A stretch of DNA of 64,000 nt, taken from NCBI RefSeq assembly GCF_002968635.1, contig NZ_PVBN01000010.1, positions 1 through 64,000 on the forward strand. Direction: 5' to 3'. The stretch is from Neorhizobium alkalisoli (GTDB lineage Bacteria; Pseudomonadota; Alphaproteobacteria; Rhizobiales; Rhizobiaceae). A program made the translations under genes and the position numbers. Position 1 is the stretch's first letter. Each line of letters opens with the position of its first letter. The notes under the pieces are model-generated. The model was given only the letters and a program-made list of their open reading frames with translations, ran no database searches and was not told the origin of the DNA. Shown here piece after piece: positions 1 through 8,929 of this stretch.

Positions 1-563
1 TCCAGGGCAGCATATATGATGCTTTCGCCGAGAAGCTTGCGGAGAAGGTTTCTTTGATGAAGGTCGGAGACGGCTTCGAGCCGGGGGTCGTTGCCGGGCC
101 GCTGATTACCGAAAAGGCCGTGCAGAAGGTTGAGGAGCATATTGCCGACGCCTTGGAAAAAGGCGGTATCGTCGCTGTGGGCGGCAAGAGGGACGAAAGA
201 GGCGGCCTGTTTTTCCAGCCGACGATTTTGACGGGCGTGACCTCCGCGATGAAGGTTGCGCGCGAAGAAACGTTCGGGCCGGTCGCGCCGCTGTTCCGCT
301 TCGAGACCGAAGACGACGTCGTCGAAATGGCCAATGACACCGAGTTCGGCTTGGCCTCCTATTTTTATGCCAAAGATCTCTCGCGCGTTTTCCGGGTGGC
401 CGAGGCACTGGAATACGGCATGGTCGGCATCAATACCGGCCTGATCTCCACTGAGGTGGCGCCCTTTGGGGGCATCAAGCAATCCGGCCAGGGTCGGGAA
501 GGCTCGAAATACGGGATAGAGGCTTATCTGGAGGTGAAGTACCTCTGCCTGCAGGTTGAGTGA
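1..563 (+). CDS. gabD: NAD(P)-dependent succinate-semialdehyde dehydrogenase-like protein, 3' part only
   Basis: This is the C-terminal 186 residues of an aldehyde dehydrogenase; the reading frame is open from base 3, so the gene begins outside the window. The family oxidises an aldehyde to the acid, and GabD-type members act on succinate semialdehyde in 4-aminobutyrate breakdown. Visible signatures are the segment after the catalytic Cys (VAGPLI, then the EETFGPVAPLFRF block) and the C-terminal PFGGIKQSGQGREG and GIEAYLEVKYLC motifs typical of GabD. The catalytic Cys and Glu lie upstream and cannot be checked. An IS relic starts just downstream. Another semialdehyde substrate is possible. 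Confidence 0.85.
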   Translation, partial: QGSIYDAFAEKLAEKVSLMKVGDGFEPGVVAGPLITEKAVQKVEEHIADALEKGGIVAVGGKRDERGGLFFQPTILTGVTSAMKVAREETFGPVAPLFRFETEDDVVEMANDTEFGLASYFYAKDLSRVFRVAEALEYGMVGINTGLISTEVAPFGGIKQSGQGREGSKYGIEAYLEVKYLCLQVE

Positions 564-614
564 TCAACACCCGAGCGATTAATTTTCATTGGCGATAAGC
601 GCAGAAACGCAAGC

Positions 615-1525
615 TTAGACCTCCTCGTATTTGATCGACCGCCGGCTCCACTCGATGAAGGCGAACTGCGAGCCCTGATCATTGTTGAATGACGTCGGGG
701 TGTGCCATAACGGGCAGGCGCTTCCTCGACTGCTTCGATACAGAAGTCCGCTTCCATCATGGTCGACAGCCGCCGTGCAAGAACCCTCCGGCAAAACCAG
801 TCCACGACGGCGCACAAATAGACGAAGCCCCGCCATCGGAATATGGTCATGCCCATCGCCCAGACCTGATTGGATCTGGCGACCGCCAGCTGCGAAGAAG
901 ATAGGGATAGACCTTGAACCGGTTTCGAAGTGTTCGGGCGACGGTATATCGCCCTCGATACCCGTCTTCTTCATCAGCGTGACGACGTGCAACCATCCGG
1001 TTTGCAGTCCATCCGCCGTCAAAAGCCCTTGCAGCATTCGGCTTCCGGAAAACGGGTGGTCGAGATGCAGTTCGTCGATCCGGTTCATCAGGCCAGATCG
1101 ACCGTCGATACAGGACGAAGCCGACAATAGACACTGCCACGGCTGAAGCCGAGAAGTCTTGCCTGGCGGGCGAGCGGCAACTTGTTCTCGCGATCCATCA
1201 TTCTTTCCGTTCAGCGAGCCCACCTTGCCGAGCGGACCGGATATCGTAGTGGAGACACGCGGCTATAAGGAGCATCGTTCTCCAGTGTCAGTTCGCCGAA
1301 CTTGGCAGGCAGGATTTTGAGATGGTCTGTGGGGACCGCCGGCTCCGCCTTGGTCCAATCGCCGAAGACGCCAGTCGTGATTGCTCTTCTCACTGTTTGA
1401 TTTGATTGGGGTGCACGCCGAACTGCTGGGACAGTTCCACAAGCGTCTGTTCGCCCCTCCTAGCGGCAAGCGCCATCTTTGCCTTGAGCTCGGGCTGCGG
1501 TTCCGAGCGCGGTCGTCTCGGTCAT
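615..1525 (-). pseudogene. IS3-family transposase relic (orfA and orfB, several frameshifts and a deletion)
   Basis: Pieces of both IS3-family frames appear in order on the minus strand, but in different reading frames. OrfA begins at 1525 (MTETT) and continues out of frame as PELKAKMALAARRGEQTLVE and QQFGVHPNQIKQ. A later piece reads KAEPAVPTDHLKILPAKFGE. OrfB pieces include MNRIDELHLDHPFSGSRML, VTLMKKTGIEG and YLCAVVDWFCRRVLARRLS, which are the usual IS3 DDE-transposase landmarks. Near 660 the text jumps from GSQF straight to RRSIKYEEV, so about 40 residues of the catalytic core are missing, and the C-terminus stops early. The element cannot be active. Terminal inverted repeats were not identified. 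Confidence 0.85.
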
Positions 1526-1728
1526 GTTCTCTCCTGTTTTCGGCATCAATGCAAAAGCCAGGCAGAAACTTCACTTATCCCAGATGTTCAGGTTTCCCGG
1601 ACCGCCTCTCCATTCATTGCCGCCTCTGCTTTTGATTTTGGGTAACGTGGGCCAGTTTCCTTCGACGAGTGCGCCAAAGCGTCAAATAGGCATACGTTAA
1701 TGCCGTCCTCCGCCTTTGCGACCGAGGG

Positions 1729-1764
<36 letters not shown>

Positions 1765-1813
1765 TTGTTCGAGATGAAGTGGCGGAGCCAATGCCGTGGC
1801 TCAACTCACGAAA

Positions 1814-2317
1814 TTACGAGCCGTTGGGGAGCGTCGTCACAATGCTCAATGGCACAACTGACTCACCGGGGCGAGGCCTGAGCCCAACCAGCGTGAATAC
1901 ATGACGGCCATTGGGGCTCTCATAGCCGTAAGCCCAGCCGTTGTGGGGCCGGGTTTCCTGCAAGACCGGACGCCATTTTCGTCGATCAACCATCTCGCGG
2001 TCGAAATGACGCCGAATGTTCTCGGAATCGACGGTCGCTGCCAATGCCAAGTGAACAACCCTTAGCCTCGCCTTGCCGAACCGCGGCGCCAGCGCATCAA
2101 AGACTGGTCCCCAGGCATGCTGGTCTCGTTTCATGACCGCATCGCCGAAGGCGTATTCGGCAGGTTGCTCGCCCCCCTGAGGCAAGTTTGGCAAAGCGAG
2201 GTCCGGCGACTGCGAACGTGCCTCTCCCAAAGTGCAGATGGTCAGCGAAGCGATGACCACAATGGGGAACAAGACAGGACCCGATAGGAGAAAACAAGTA
2301 GAGCGCAAATTGATCAT
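1814..2317 (-). CDS. Exported protein of unknown function
   Basis: The 167-residue protein begins with a hydrophobic N-terminal segment (about residues 8-28, FLLSGPVLFPIVVIASLTIC) followed by a plausible signal-peptidase site near GEARSQS. The mature part of about 135 residues holds no motif I recognise; it contains YAFGDAVMKRDQHAWGPV and a C-terminal WAYGYESPNGRHVFTLVG stretch. It is likely periplasmic. There is no operon partner: an AT tract follows it and the divergent beta-propeller gene lies beyond a 270-base gap. Function cannot be assigned; the signal peptide is the main support for a real gene. Confidence 0.6.
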   Translation of the reverse strand: MINLRSTCFLLSGPVLFPIVVIASLTICTLGEARSQSPDLALPNLPQGGEQPAEYAFGDAVMKRDQHAWGPVFDALAPRFGKARLRVVHLALAATVDSENIRRHFDREMVDRRKWRPVLQETRPHNGWAYGYESPNGRHVFTLVGLRPRPGESVVPLSIVTTLPNGS

Positions 2318-2587
2318 GGCTCCGGGTGTCCCTATTGATTGCGCAAACCTTCGATGAGATGCACGGATAGGCGCCTAGCCTCTGGTTGATCTGGCCTTCG
2401 AGTCAACTCTGGAAACCAAAATTCATAAAACCGTCATACTCCAAAATGGCAGCACAGCTCAAAATGGGCTATCTTGTTTCTAACAACTTTTGTTGTTGGA
2501 AGCTTGTTCTCCAGTAAATATTGCGCGCCTTTTGGCGACGCAATCCTCAACGCGGGGTCTCATGCTGATCGGATTCGAGGGCGCCGA

Positions 2588-3673
2588 ATGAAAATCACTC
2601 CGCTTTGGACGAAAAGGCTCGCAAACGAGCGGCGCGTCAGGGCCCGGACGCCGGTATTCGCTGATAATATCCTGTATCAGGTCTTCCATTATGACAAGGG
2701 AAGTTTCTTCGAGAGCGTGATGCTCGCACTTGATTGCGAAACTGGCACCGAGCACTGGCGGACGACAGTGGCCCATGTGGCGAACGAACCGGTCGTCGGG
2801 CCGGATGGAACAATCTATCTTTGCAGCTTTGAAGGTTCTGTTCTCGCATATGACAGGAACGGCCGATTGCGTTGGAAGGCACCTGCAGCAAATAGGAATA
2901 TGGGCGTCCCTTGCCTTGCGGGTAGCGAGCGCCTTGTGGTGGCTGAAATAGGTCAGGGCCATCGTACCTGGTGCCTGGACGCCCAATCGGGAGCCGTCTT
3001 GTGGACCTTCGACAGCGGCGGCTTCAGCTATCCGATCGCCGCTACGGCCGAAACGGTCGTACATGCAACCGTTGTCGATGGCACGAGGTTCGGCGAAAGC
3101 ACACCTCACCTGTTTGTCATGTCTGCCGATAGCGGTCGCTGTCTCTGGTCGACAACATACGAACAGTATTTGTTCATGCCGGTAATCGTTGACGATCTCG
3201 TCGTCGTCGGCGCTCGCGGTGCGCTACTTGCCTATTACCTTGCCGACGGTAGACCGGCTGCTCGCCTCGTCCTGCCTCCAGATGCTGCGGTGAAAGTCCT
3301 CGTGCCTTTGCCAGATGGCTTTTTGCTTGCAGACGATCTCGGCACTATCCGGCGCGTGGTACTTAGTCGAAAGCGATCTTTCTTTCGGTCTTCCGTTGCT
3401 CTGGTGGAGCTTTGGACGACTTCGTTTCCGAACGAAATGCTGGGGCGGCCAGTGGTTCTCGGCTCGATGGTCCTTGTTCTAGACAAGGAGGGTAACCTCC
3501 ATATTCTGAATATCGATGACGGCAGCCGAGTGGCCTCGCACAGTCGAAACGGAGACACCGGAGCCGGAGGCTTGACCGTCTGGGGAGCACGTCTTGCCGT
3601 AGCGAATGGTCGCACTCTCGATGTCTATCGACAATCTGACTTGGTAATCGGACAGCGGCCCCTGAAAGAGTAA
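2588..3673 (+). CDS. PQQ-like beta-propeller repeat protein
   Basis: The protein has 361 residues from the ATG at 2588, which follows a GAGGG ribosome site; the frame is open upstream to 2474 but without good signals. Repeats of the pyrrolo-quinoline-quinone-enzyme/BamB kind recur: ALDCETGTEHWRT, LAYDRNGRLRWKAP, CLDAQSGAVLWTFD, VMSADSGRCLWSTTY and LVLDKEGNLHILNIDDG. Each gives the four-strand blade pattern with a terminal Trp. No signal peptide is visible from this start, so a cytoplasmic place is likely, and no dehydrogenase active-site residues were seen. It probably acts as a scaffold or ligand-binding propeller. It stands alone and ends 54 bases from the convergent end of the monooxygenase gene. 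Confidence 0.75.
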   Translation: MKITPLWTKRLANERRVRARTPVFADNILYQVFHYDKGSFFESVMLALDCETGTEHWRTTVAHVANEPVVGPDGTIYLCSFEGSVLAYDRNGRLRWKAPAANRNMGVPCLAGSERLVVAEIGQGHRTWCLDAQSGAVLWTFDSGGFSYPIAATAETVVHATVVDGTRFGESTPHLFVMSADSGRCLWSTTYEQYLFMPVIVDDLVVVGARGALLAYYLADGRPAARLVLPPDAAVKVLVPLPDGFLLADDLGTIRRVVLSRKRSFFRSSVALVELWTTSFPNEMLGRPVVLGSMVLVLDKEGNLHILNIDDGSRVASHSRNGDTGAGGLTVWGARLAVANGRTLDVYRQSDLVIGQRPLKE

Positions 3674-3727
3674 CACCCGTGCCGGGCCGCAACGGGACTA
3701 TTGACCGACCCCCGAAGGGACGGTCCT

Positions 3728-5431
3728 TCACAAGGTCACCTCGGCTTGTTGACTAGCTTTACCAACTTCTCTGGCATCCAGACGCCCTGTTACACTATCA
3801 ATTATGCTCGCCGCATCGATGTCGGCATCTCCGCGCCAAGCGACAACTTGATCAGGGCGGATGAGAATGAGGGGTTGCTGATAGAGATCGAAAATTTCGC
3901 TCGAATCGACATCGAGGACCGTCAGATCCATACCCGCGCTTGCAGCTGCTTCGATGAGTTTCCCCCCATGATTTGAAAACGGTTGAAGTCGCAGCAGCGT
4001 CCACTCAAAGCCAAAACGATCGTACAGCGACACCCCATTTTCCAACCAAAAATGTGGAGCTCTTCCACCTGGGGCGGCAGTGGGACTATAGACATTCGGA
4101 AGATCCTCGCTCAGAGTGAGCGGTTCGGAGCAGATTAGCGGCGAGTGATCGTAGCGCGCGCCGAAGGTGATGCCAGGTATGCTGAATTCCGCGCGGCCGT
4201 GAGCTTCAAGGTATTCGCCTGCTTCTTTGCGTAGCGCCGCTCCCGTCTCGGAGTCGTCTTCCAGACCGGTCTTCGGTGTGTAGCTCCCGATTGACTCGGC
4301 AAATTGCTTGGCAAAACCGGTATTGCGAACAGCCACCGGACGTCTCTCGATCTCGTAGGTCGCAAGCAGCGAAGGCGGCGCCTTTTTCTTGATCATGGCG
4401 GCAAGTTTCCAACCAAGATTGACGGCATCATCGATCGCCGTGTTGTATCCGAGACCACCTGCAGGTGTGAAAAGATGGACAGCGTCACCTCCAAGAAGAA
4501 CGCGTCCGACCTGATATCGCTCCGCCACAAGGGCGTAACCGGCCATCCATGTCCCGCGAGAGAGGATTTCCGCCTGGACAGGGTATCCCACGGCCGCTTG
4601 GAACATGGCCAGTGCCTGATCGTCGGAAATGTCCTCGTCTTTTTCCCCCTCTCGCAGTTGTGTGTGGAATGCAAACTCACCTTTGCCATCCACCGCCGCC
4701 ATGAAGGCGCGCCTGTCGTGGTTGAAAGTGACATTCATCCAAGCCGGAGGAAACGGCACGACGTCGTAAAACTGCGGGCATCGCAGATAGAGCGCAAACA
4801 TGCGGCCGCCAAAAAAATCCCTCACCGCGCCGCCGTCCCCTTCGTAGCGGATACCGAGGGTCCTACGTACGAAACTTTTCGCCCCGTCTCCGCCGATCAG
4901 GTAGTTGCAGCGAATGGAACGCGTGGCCCCACCTTCGGTCGGCGTCGCCTTGACGAAAACTTCCTCTCCATTGTCTTCGAATCCGGAAATGCGCCAGCCG
5001 TAGTTCACCGATATGGAGTTCAACGCTTCGGCATGTCGGCGAAGAACCTGCTCGACGAACTTTTGCGACACGCGGTGTGGCAGCTCGGCAGCACTCCAGG
5101 AGCCCGACAGAGTAGACACCTTTTCGCGTGCCTCCTTTGCCGAGGGCAGACGGAAACGGGCGAGTTCATGCCGACAATATCGGGTGAAGTAAGCGATATC
5201 GGTGGGAAAGTCGGCAGGCAGACCCAAAGCACGTATTTCCTCGGCAAAGCCTAGCCGCCGATAGTGCTCCATCGTCCTGGCCTGAGTCGCGTTTGCCTGT
5301 GGATTGACCGCAGTCGAAGGCTTCTCATCAAATATGACAGCCGAAATCCCTCGGCGCCCGAGCTCATTTGCGAGCATCAGGCCGAATGGACCGCCGCCCG
5401 CAATCGCAACGTCATAAACTTCCTCGGTCAC
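3728..5431 (-). CDS. FAD-dependent aromatic-ring monooxygenase (PheA/TfdB/MhpA type)
   Basis: A class A flavoprotein hydroxylase of 567 residues. Fingerprints in order: N-terminal FAD motif GGGPFG at residues 12-17, the DG motif in LIGGDGAKSFVR near 182, and the second FAD motif RVLLGGDAVHLFTPAGGLG near 315, followed by a thioredoxin-like C-terminal region. The start chosen is GTG 5431, six bases after a GGGGAGG ribosome site. The upstream ATG at 5455 lies almost on the predicted transcription start and has no such site. Family members use NAD(P)H and O2 to hydroxylate a phenolic ring. Next to hydroxyquinol dioxygenase and maleylacetate reductase it could make hydroxyquinol, for example by hydroxylating resorcinol or by oxidative decarboxylation of a hydroxybenzoate. 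Its own MarR-operator promoter lies just upstream. Confidence 0.85.
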   Translation of the reverse strand: MTEEVYDVAIAGGGPFGLMLANELGRRGISAVIFDEKPSTAVNPQANATQARTMEHYRRLGFAEEIRALGLPADFPTDIAYFTRYCRHELARFRLPSAKEAREKVSTLSGSWSAAELPHRVSQKFVEQVLRRHAEALNSISVNYGWRISGFEDNGEEVFVKATPTEGGATRSIRCNYLIGGDGAKSFVRRTLGIRYEGDGGAVRDFFGGRMFALYLRCPQFYDVVPFPPAWMNVTFNHDRRAFMAAVDGKGEFAFHTQLREGEKDEDISDDQALAMFQAAVGYPVQAEILSRGTWMAGYALVAERYQVGRVLLGGDAVHLFTPAGGLGYNTAIDDAVNLGWKLAAMIKKKAPPSLLATYEIERRPVAVRNTGFAKQFAESIGSYTPKTGLEDDSETGAALRKEAGEYLEAHGRAEFSIPGITFGARYDHSPLICSEPLTLSEDLPNVYSPTAAPGGRAPHFWLENGVSLYDRFGFEWTLLRLQPFSNHGGKLIEAAASAGMDLTVLDVDSSEIFDLYQQPLILIRPDQVVAWRGDADIDAASIIDSVTGRLDAREVGKASQQAEVTL

Positions 5432-5465
5432 GGTGTACCTCCCCATGTTCTGCAATCACAGAAAC

Positions 5466-5492
5466 ATAGTAAGGAAACCGGACTAATGTCAA
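5466..5492 (-). promoter_or_regulatory. Promoter with MarR-type operator for the FAD monooxygenase
   Basis: On the minus strand a TTGACA -35 box (5487-5492) and a TACTAT -10 box (5466-5471) are 15 bases apart. The spacer and -10 box are covered by the imperfect palindrome TAGTCCGGTTTCCTTACTA (5467-5485). The same arrangement occurs before the transporter operon near 8940 and a related site lies before ligM near 6066. The -35 box begins only two bases past the marR stop codon, so the monooxygenase can be transcribed apart from marR. Confidence 0.7.
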
Positions 5493-5493
5493 T

Positions 5494-5955
5494 CTACTGG
5501 TGCCCTTTCATCTCGGCTGCCTGACTCTCGACATACTTGCCAAGAACCTCGATCATCAGGTCCACCATCGCCGAGCCAAGCTCGTCGCGCATTTCTTTTT
5601 CAGCAACTTCCAGGCTCTCATGGAAAGCCTCGAGCCATTCCAGTCCCTTTTCGGTGAAGCACACAAGCTTGGCTCGGCCGTCCGAGGGGTCGCGACGCTT
5701 CTCGATAAGCCCAGTTTGCTCTACCTGATCCACTAGCTCGCTCATCGACTGCTTCGTTAAGGAGGCGCGCCGGGCCAATTCGGTCAGACGCGTTCCGTCC
5801 TCATCGAGATTACGCGTCAGATTTATATGAGCTGCGGTAAGTTCGCTGTGGCCGTTTGATTTCAAGTTCTCGATGATACGGCCCTCGAAAAGCCTGACGG
5901 CTTCATTCATCCGACGCCCGATGTTGTTTCGCCGCCATGCGTTTCGTAAAATCAT
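5494..5955 (-). CDS. MarR-family transcriptional regulator
   Basis: The 153-residue protein has the MarR winged helix: TRLTELARRASLTKQSMSELVDQVEQTGLIEKRRDPSDGRAKLV at about residues 55-98, with the recognition helix and the D-x-R wing intact. It lies directly upstream of the FAD monooxygenase on the same strand and divergent from ligM. MarR proteins usually repress and are released by small aromatic ligands. Three near-identical palindromes at promoters in this island are its most likely targets. The start at 5955 is the longest in frame; the Met at residue 16 is an alternative. Confidence 0.88.
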   Translation of the reverse strand: MILRNAWRRNNIGRRMNEAVRLFEGRIIENLKSNGHSELTAAHINLTRNLDEDGTRLTELARRASLTKQSMSELVDQVEQTGLIEKRRDPSDGRAKLVCFTEKGLEWLEAFHESLEVAEKEMRDELGSAMVDLMIEVLGKYVESQAAEMKGHQ

Positions 5956-6030
5956 GCTCGATATCCTTGATGATGCACCTCAACGATAAAACGTCTTCAG
6001 CGCAATTTTCCAGCCCCTGAGTCAAGGCGA

Positions 6031-6075
6031 TTGACAGTGTCGGTCGCTCAGTTATATGGTCAGGTATCCGAACTA
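6031..6075 (+). promoter_or_regulatory. Putative ligM promoter with MarR-type operator
   Basis: A TTGACA box (6031-6036) is followed at 15-17 bases by TTATATG (6052-6058), and directly after that comes TGGTCAGGTATCCGAACTA (6057-6075). This departs by one base from the TAGTnnGG-N3-CCnnACTA pattern of the other two sites in the island. It lies between the divergent marR and ligM genes, about 230 bases before the ligM start, so it may also serve marR autoregulation. Confidence 0.55.
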
Positions 6076-6304
6076 AAATGGATTGGCAAGTTCAGGTTTG
6101 CCGCAGAGGAGAGTAAGGGTGGGAGGGCAGCCACTGATAGGGCGCCAGGGCGGCCTGTGGTTTCATCCGTTGGCTGCCTCTGCTTGCTAAATCATGGGCG
6201 AACCTGTGCCGCTACCTGTCTTGTGCACGGCGGTCGAGATTTAACTCCTGCGCCAGGGGTAGATGCGGAGAGAATGTTAACATGCTGAGGAGGCTGAGCA
6301 CACT

Positions 6305-7723
6305 ATGGTAAAGGCGAACGGCGGCAAATCGCTGCAGAATATGGTCGATGAAAAGAAAAACGATCTGGTCGACTATTTCTTCAATGAAACGGTGGCGCCG
6401 CACTATCGCGCCCGAACAGGTCTCACCGCCGCGTTCATCCCGCCCGAATTTACCAATTGGCGAGATGAGCAGCGTGCTTGGCGAGAAACGGCAATCCTCT
6501 TCGATCAATCTCATCATATGCCCGAGCTCATGCTGAAAGGCCCCGACGCGCTCAAATTGCTTGAGCGGGTTGGGATCAATAGTCTGGCCAATTTCACGAT
6601 CGACCGCGCCAAGCAATTTGTTGCATGTACGCCGCGGGGCCACGTTATCGGAGACTGCGTAATCTACCGGCTCGACGAAGAGACCTTTGAACTCATCAGT
6701 GGAATGCCCGTTTTGAACTGGGTTCACTATAATGCCGAGCAGGGTGGCTACAACGTAACTATCGAACGCGATGACCCGACACCCTACAATCCGAAGGGCA
6801 AACGGTGGTTTTATCGTTTCCAATTGGAGGGACCGAATGCTGGCCACATTTTCCACGATGCGGTCGAAGGTGGCGCCCCTGAAATAGCGTTTTTCCGCAC
6901 GGCGAAAGTTAAACTCGGCGGGTGCGATGTTCTGGTTCTTCGCCACGGCATGGCGGGGCACCTCGGCGCCGAATTGTCCGGGCCATACGAAGAGATGGAC
7001 CGCGTACGCTCTGCTCTTCTCGCAGTTGGCGAAAAATACGGGCTCAAACAAGGCGGGACAAAGACATACTTCAGCACCATCTTCGAATTCGGTTGGATGC
7101 CGTATCCGCTGCCTGGGATCTACACCGGCGAAGAGCTTCGAGGTTTTCGCGAGTGGCTCTCCGGGACTGGGTGGGAAGCAAACGCTCAGCTCGGTGGCAG
7201 CTTCCTGTCCGACAATATCGAGGACTACTATGTGACGCCTTGGGACCTTGGCTATGGTCATATCCTGAAATTTGACCATGACTTCATTGGACGCGAAGCC
7301 TTGGAAGCATTTCCAGCCGAAAAACGCAGAAGCAAGGTCACGCTTGTCTGGCACAAAGACGACGTCACCGAGATTTTTGCCTCCCAGTTTGGCGAGGGGC
7401 CGCGATACAAGGCGCTGGAGTTTCCGGTGGCGTATTACGGATGGCCGCATTTCGATGAGGTGCGGAGCGTGGGCGGGCAGCTGGTGGGACACTCGTGCCA
7501 CTGCGGGTATAGCAACAATGAGGGGGCGATGCTCTCTCTCGCGATGCTCGACCCGCAAAGCAGCGCACCCGGTACCGAAGTCGTGTTGACCTGGGGAGAA
7601 CCGGGTGGCGGATCACGCAAGCCACATGTAGAGAAACACGCCCAATTCAAGGTTCGTGCGACGGTGGCACCTGTCCCTTACGCGAGCTCAGTGCAGAAAC
7701 TGAAACGAGCCACAATCACTTAA
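6305..7723 (+). CDS. ligM: Tetrahydrofolate-dependent aromatic O-demethylase, LigM/DesA type (GcvT fold)
   Basis: The 472-residue protein matches the length and layout of LigM, the vanillate/3-O-methylgallate demethylase of Sphingobium. The GcvT-like aminomethyltransferase core is seen in WRETAILFDQSHHMPELMLKGPDALKLLERV (about residues 60-90) and WDLGYGHILKFDHDFIGREAL (about 310). The C-terminal block SCHCGYSNNEGAMLSLAML is also present. The enzyme moves the methyl group of a methoxy-aromatic acid to THF, giving 5-methyl-THF and a phenol. A metF-like gene follows about 170 bases downstream, as expected for regenerating folate. A GAGGAGG ribosome site lies upstream of the ATG. Whether the substrate is vanillate, syringate, 3-O-methylgallate or methoxyhydroquinone cannot be told. 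Confidence 0.85.
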   Translation: MVKANGGKSLQNMVDEKKNDLVDYFFNETVAPHYRARTGLTAAFIPPEFTNWRDEQRAWRETAILFDQSHHMPELMLKGPDALKLLERVGINSLANFTIDRAKQFVACTPRGHVIGDCVIYRLDEETFELISGMPVLNWVHYNAEQGGYNVTIERDDPTPYNPKGKRWFYRFQLEGPNAGHIFHDAVEGGAPEIAFFRTAKVKLGGCDVLVLRHGMAGHLGAELSGPYEEMDRVRSALLAVGEKYGLKQGGTKTYFSTIFEFGWMPYPLPGIYTGEELRGFREWLSGTGWEANAQLGGSFLSDNIEDYYVTPWDLGYGHILKFDHDFIGREALEAFPAEKRRSKVTLVWHKDDVTEIFASQFGEGPRYKALEFPVAYYGWPHFDEVRSVGGQLVGHSCHCGYSNNEGAMLSLAMLDPQSSAPGTEVVLTWGEPGGGSRKPHVEKHAQFKVRATVAPVPYASSVQKLKRATIT

Positions 7724-7777
7724 GTCGAGCGTACCGGGTATCCGGCTGAGCCTCGGCAAGCTAGGGCGAAAGCCTTA

Positions 7778-7802
7778 GGGACTGGCAACGCGCGCCAGTC
7801 CC
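7778..7802 (+). terminator. GC-rich hairpin after ligM
   Basis: A perfect 9-base stem (GGGACTGGC / GCCAGTCCC) closes a 7-base loop, 55 bases after the ligM stop. There is no T-run after it, so it may be an attenuator or RNA-stability hairpin rather than a full intrinsic terminator. A second small stem (7864-7882, CCGTTTGC/GCAAACGG) lies just before the metF ribosome site GGAGG. Confidence 0.45.
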
Positions 7803-7897
7803 GGCTTAGCTCGTGGTCTTCCCGCCGCCCGGTAGAGTTCCTACGAAAGCAAAATCTGGTGGCCCGTTTGCGAGGCAAACGGACAGGAGGCATAGCT

Positions 7898-8764
7898 ATG
7901 AATTCAACTGCGGCGCCGTGTCTGAGCAAATGTTCCCTTGTGCTAGACAAGTTTTCGCTCGAGATTACGGTGCGGGATGCTCAGCAACTGGTGTACCTGG
8001 AGGCTGATATTCCAGCTGGAACAATCATCTCAGTGCCATTTCTCGTAAACGAAACGCATGCTGATCGCATAGCGGCCGCAAAAGCGGTTCGTGCTGCGGG
8101 TTATGAGCCCATGCCACATATTGCAGCCAGGCGATTTCACTCAGAGATCGAACTCTCCGAATTCATTTGCGAACTTTCCAAGCAGGCTCAGGTGAAAAGG
8201 CTCTTGGTTCTCGCCGGTGATCTTGATTCTCCCAAAGGCCCCTATGCCGATACCGCGGCAATCCTGCGCAGCGGTGTTTTGGAAAAGTGCGGCATCGAAC
8301 ACGTGGCCGTCGCAGGTCATCCCGAGGGCCATCCTGTTCAAGATCACAGAATGCTCCTCACCGCGCTTCTCGAAAAGTCACGGATACTTGGGGAACGGCG
8401 CCTTGATTGGTCGATCATCACCCAGTTTACCTTTGCCTCGGAACCAGTGCTGAACTGGATCGCCAGCGTTCGCCAGGAAGGCATCCAGGTTCCGATTCAC
8501 GTCGGCGTGCCGGGTCCTGCGAGCGTCAAGACACTCCTGCGCTTTGCGGCCGTTTGTGGCGTTTCTGCATCGACAGCAGTCTTGATGAGATATGGCCTTT
8601 CAATCTCGCAGCTCTTCACAAATGCGGGGCCTGATCGCCTCGTCAATGACTATGTCGGCGCTTTGTCTCCTCCCGAGCACGGCGAGATCCGCCTCCATTT
8701 TTATCCTTTCGGCGGCGTCCGAAAGACATCTGAATGGATCAGCCAATATCGTCAGCGAGGTTGA
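7898..8764 (+). CDS. metF: Methylenetetrahydrofolate reductase-like protein (MetF family)
   Basis: The 288-residue protein starts at ATG 7898, eight bases after CAGGAGG. The TIM-barrel MetF family is recognised from SVPFLVNETHADRIAAAKAV, LLVLAGDLDSPKGPY, the AVAGHPEGHP segment (the usual GYPEGHP) and SIITQFTFASEPVLNWI, with the closing HFYPFGGVRKTSEWI. MetF uses FAD to interconvert 5-methyl-THF and 5,10-methylene-THF. Beside a LigM demethylase it would run in the oxidative direction to recycle the methyl group. N-terminal residues differ from housekeeping MetF, so this is probably a pathway-specific paralogue. It is followed directly by a very strong hairpin. Confidence 0.85.
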   Translation: MNSTAAPCLSKCSLVLDKFSLEITVRDAQQLVYLEADIPAGTIISVPFLVNETHADRIAAAKAVRAAGYEPMPHIAARRFHSEIELSEFICELSKQAQVKRLLVLAGDLDSPKGPYADTAAILRSGVLEKCGIEHVAVAGHPEGHPVQDHRMLLTALLEKSRILGERRLDWSIITQFTFASEPVLNWIASVRQEGIQVPIHVGVPGPASVKTLLRFAAVCGVSASTAVLMRYGLSISQLFTNAGPDRLVNDYVGALSPPEHGEIRLHFYPFGGVRKTSEWISQYRQRG

Positions 8765-8774
8765 CTTCAAAGCA

Positions 8775-8825
8775 AGTCCTCCGTGAATGATAGTCAGGTA
8801 AGCTGACTATCATTCACGGAGGACT
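8775..8825. repeat. Perfect 23-bp inverted repeat (hairpin) after metF
   Basis: The arms 8775-8797 and 8803-8825 are exact reverse complements over 23 bases, and the loop is GTAAG. It begins 11 bases after the metF stop. There is no T-run on either side. It could end the ligM-metF transcript, protect its 3' end, or be a remnant of a mobile repeat; sequence alone does not decide. Confidence 0.93.
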
Positions 8826-8929
8826 ATACCCTCCTCATGTATACAGGGATGGGGTAATCCGTGGATAAGAAGCACACATTTGTGCAATGCAACCTTCCCA
8901 AATGGGACAGAGCACAACATGCAGACTTC

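Noticed and set aside
3701-3976. Plus-strand frame across the end of the FAD monooxygenase gene
   Set aside because: It overlaps the C-terminal coding part of a well-supported gene on the other strand and has no family features.
6212-7558. Long minus-strand frame of 448 codons opposite ligM
   Set aside because: It is the antisense shadow of a clear LigM-type gene; composition is Arg/Pro/Val-rich and no motif is seen.
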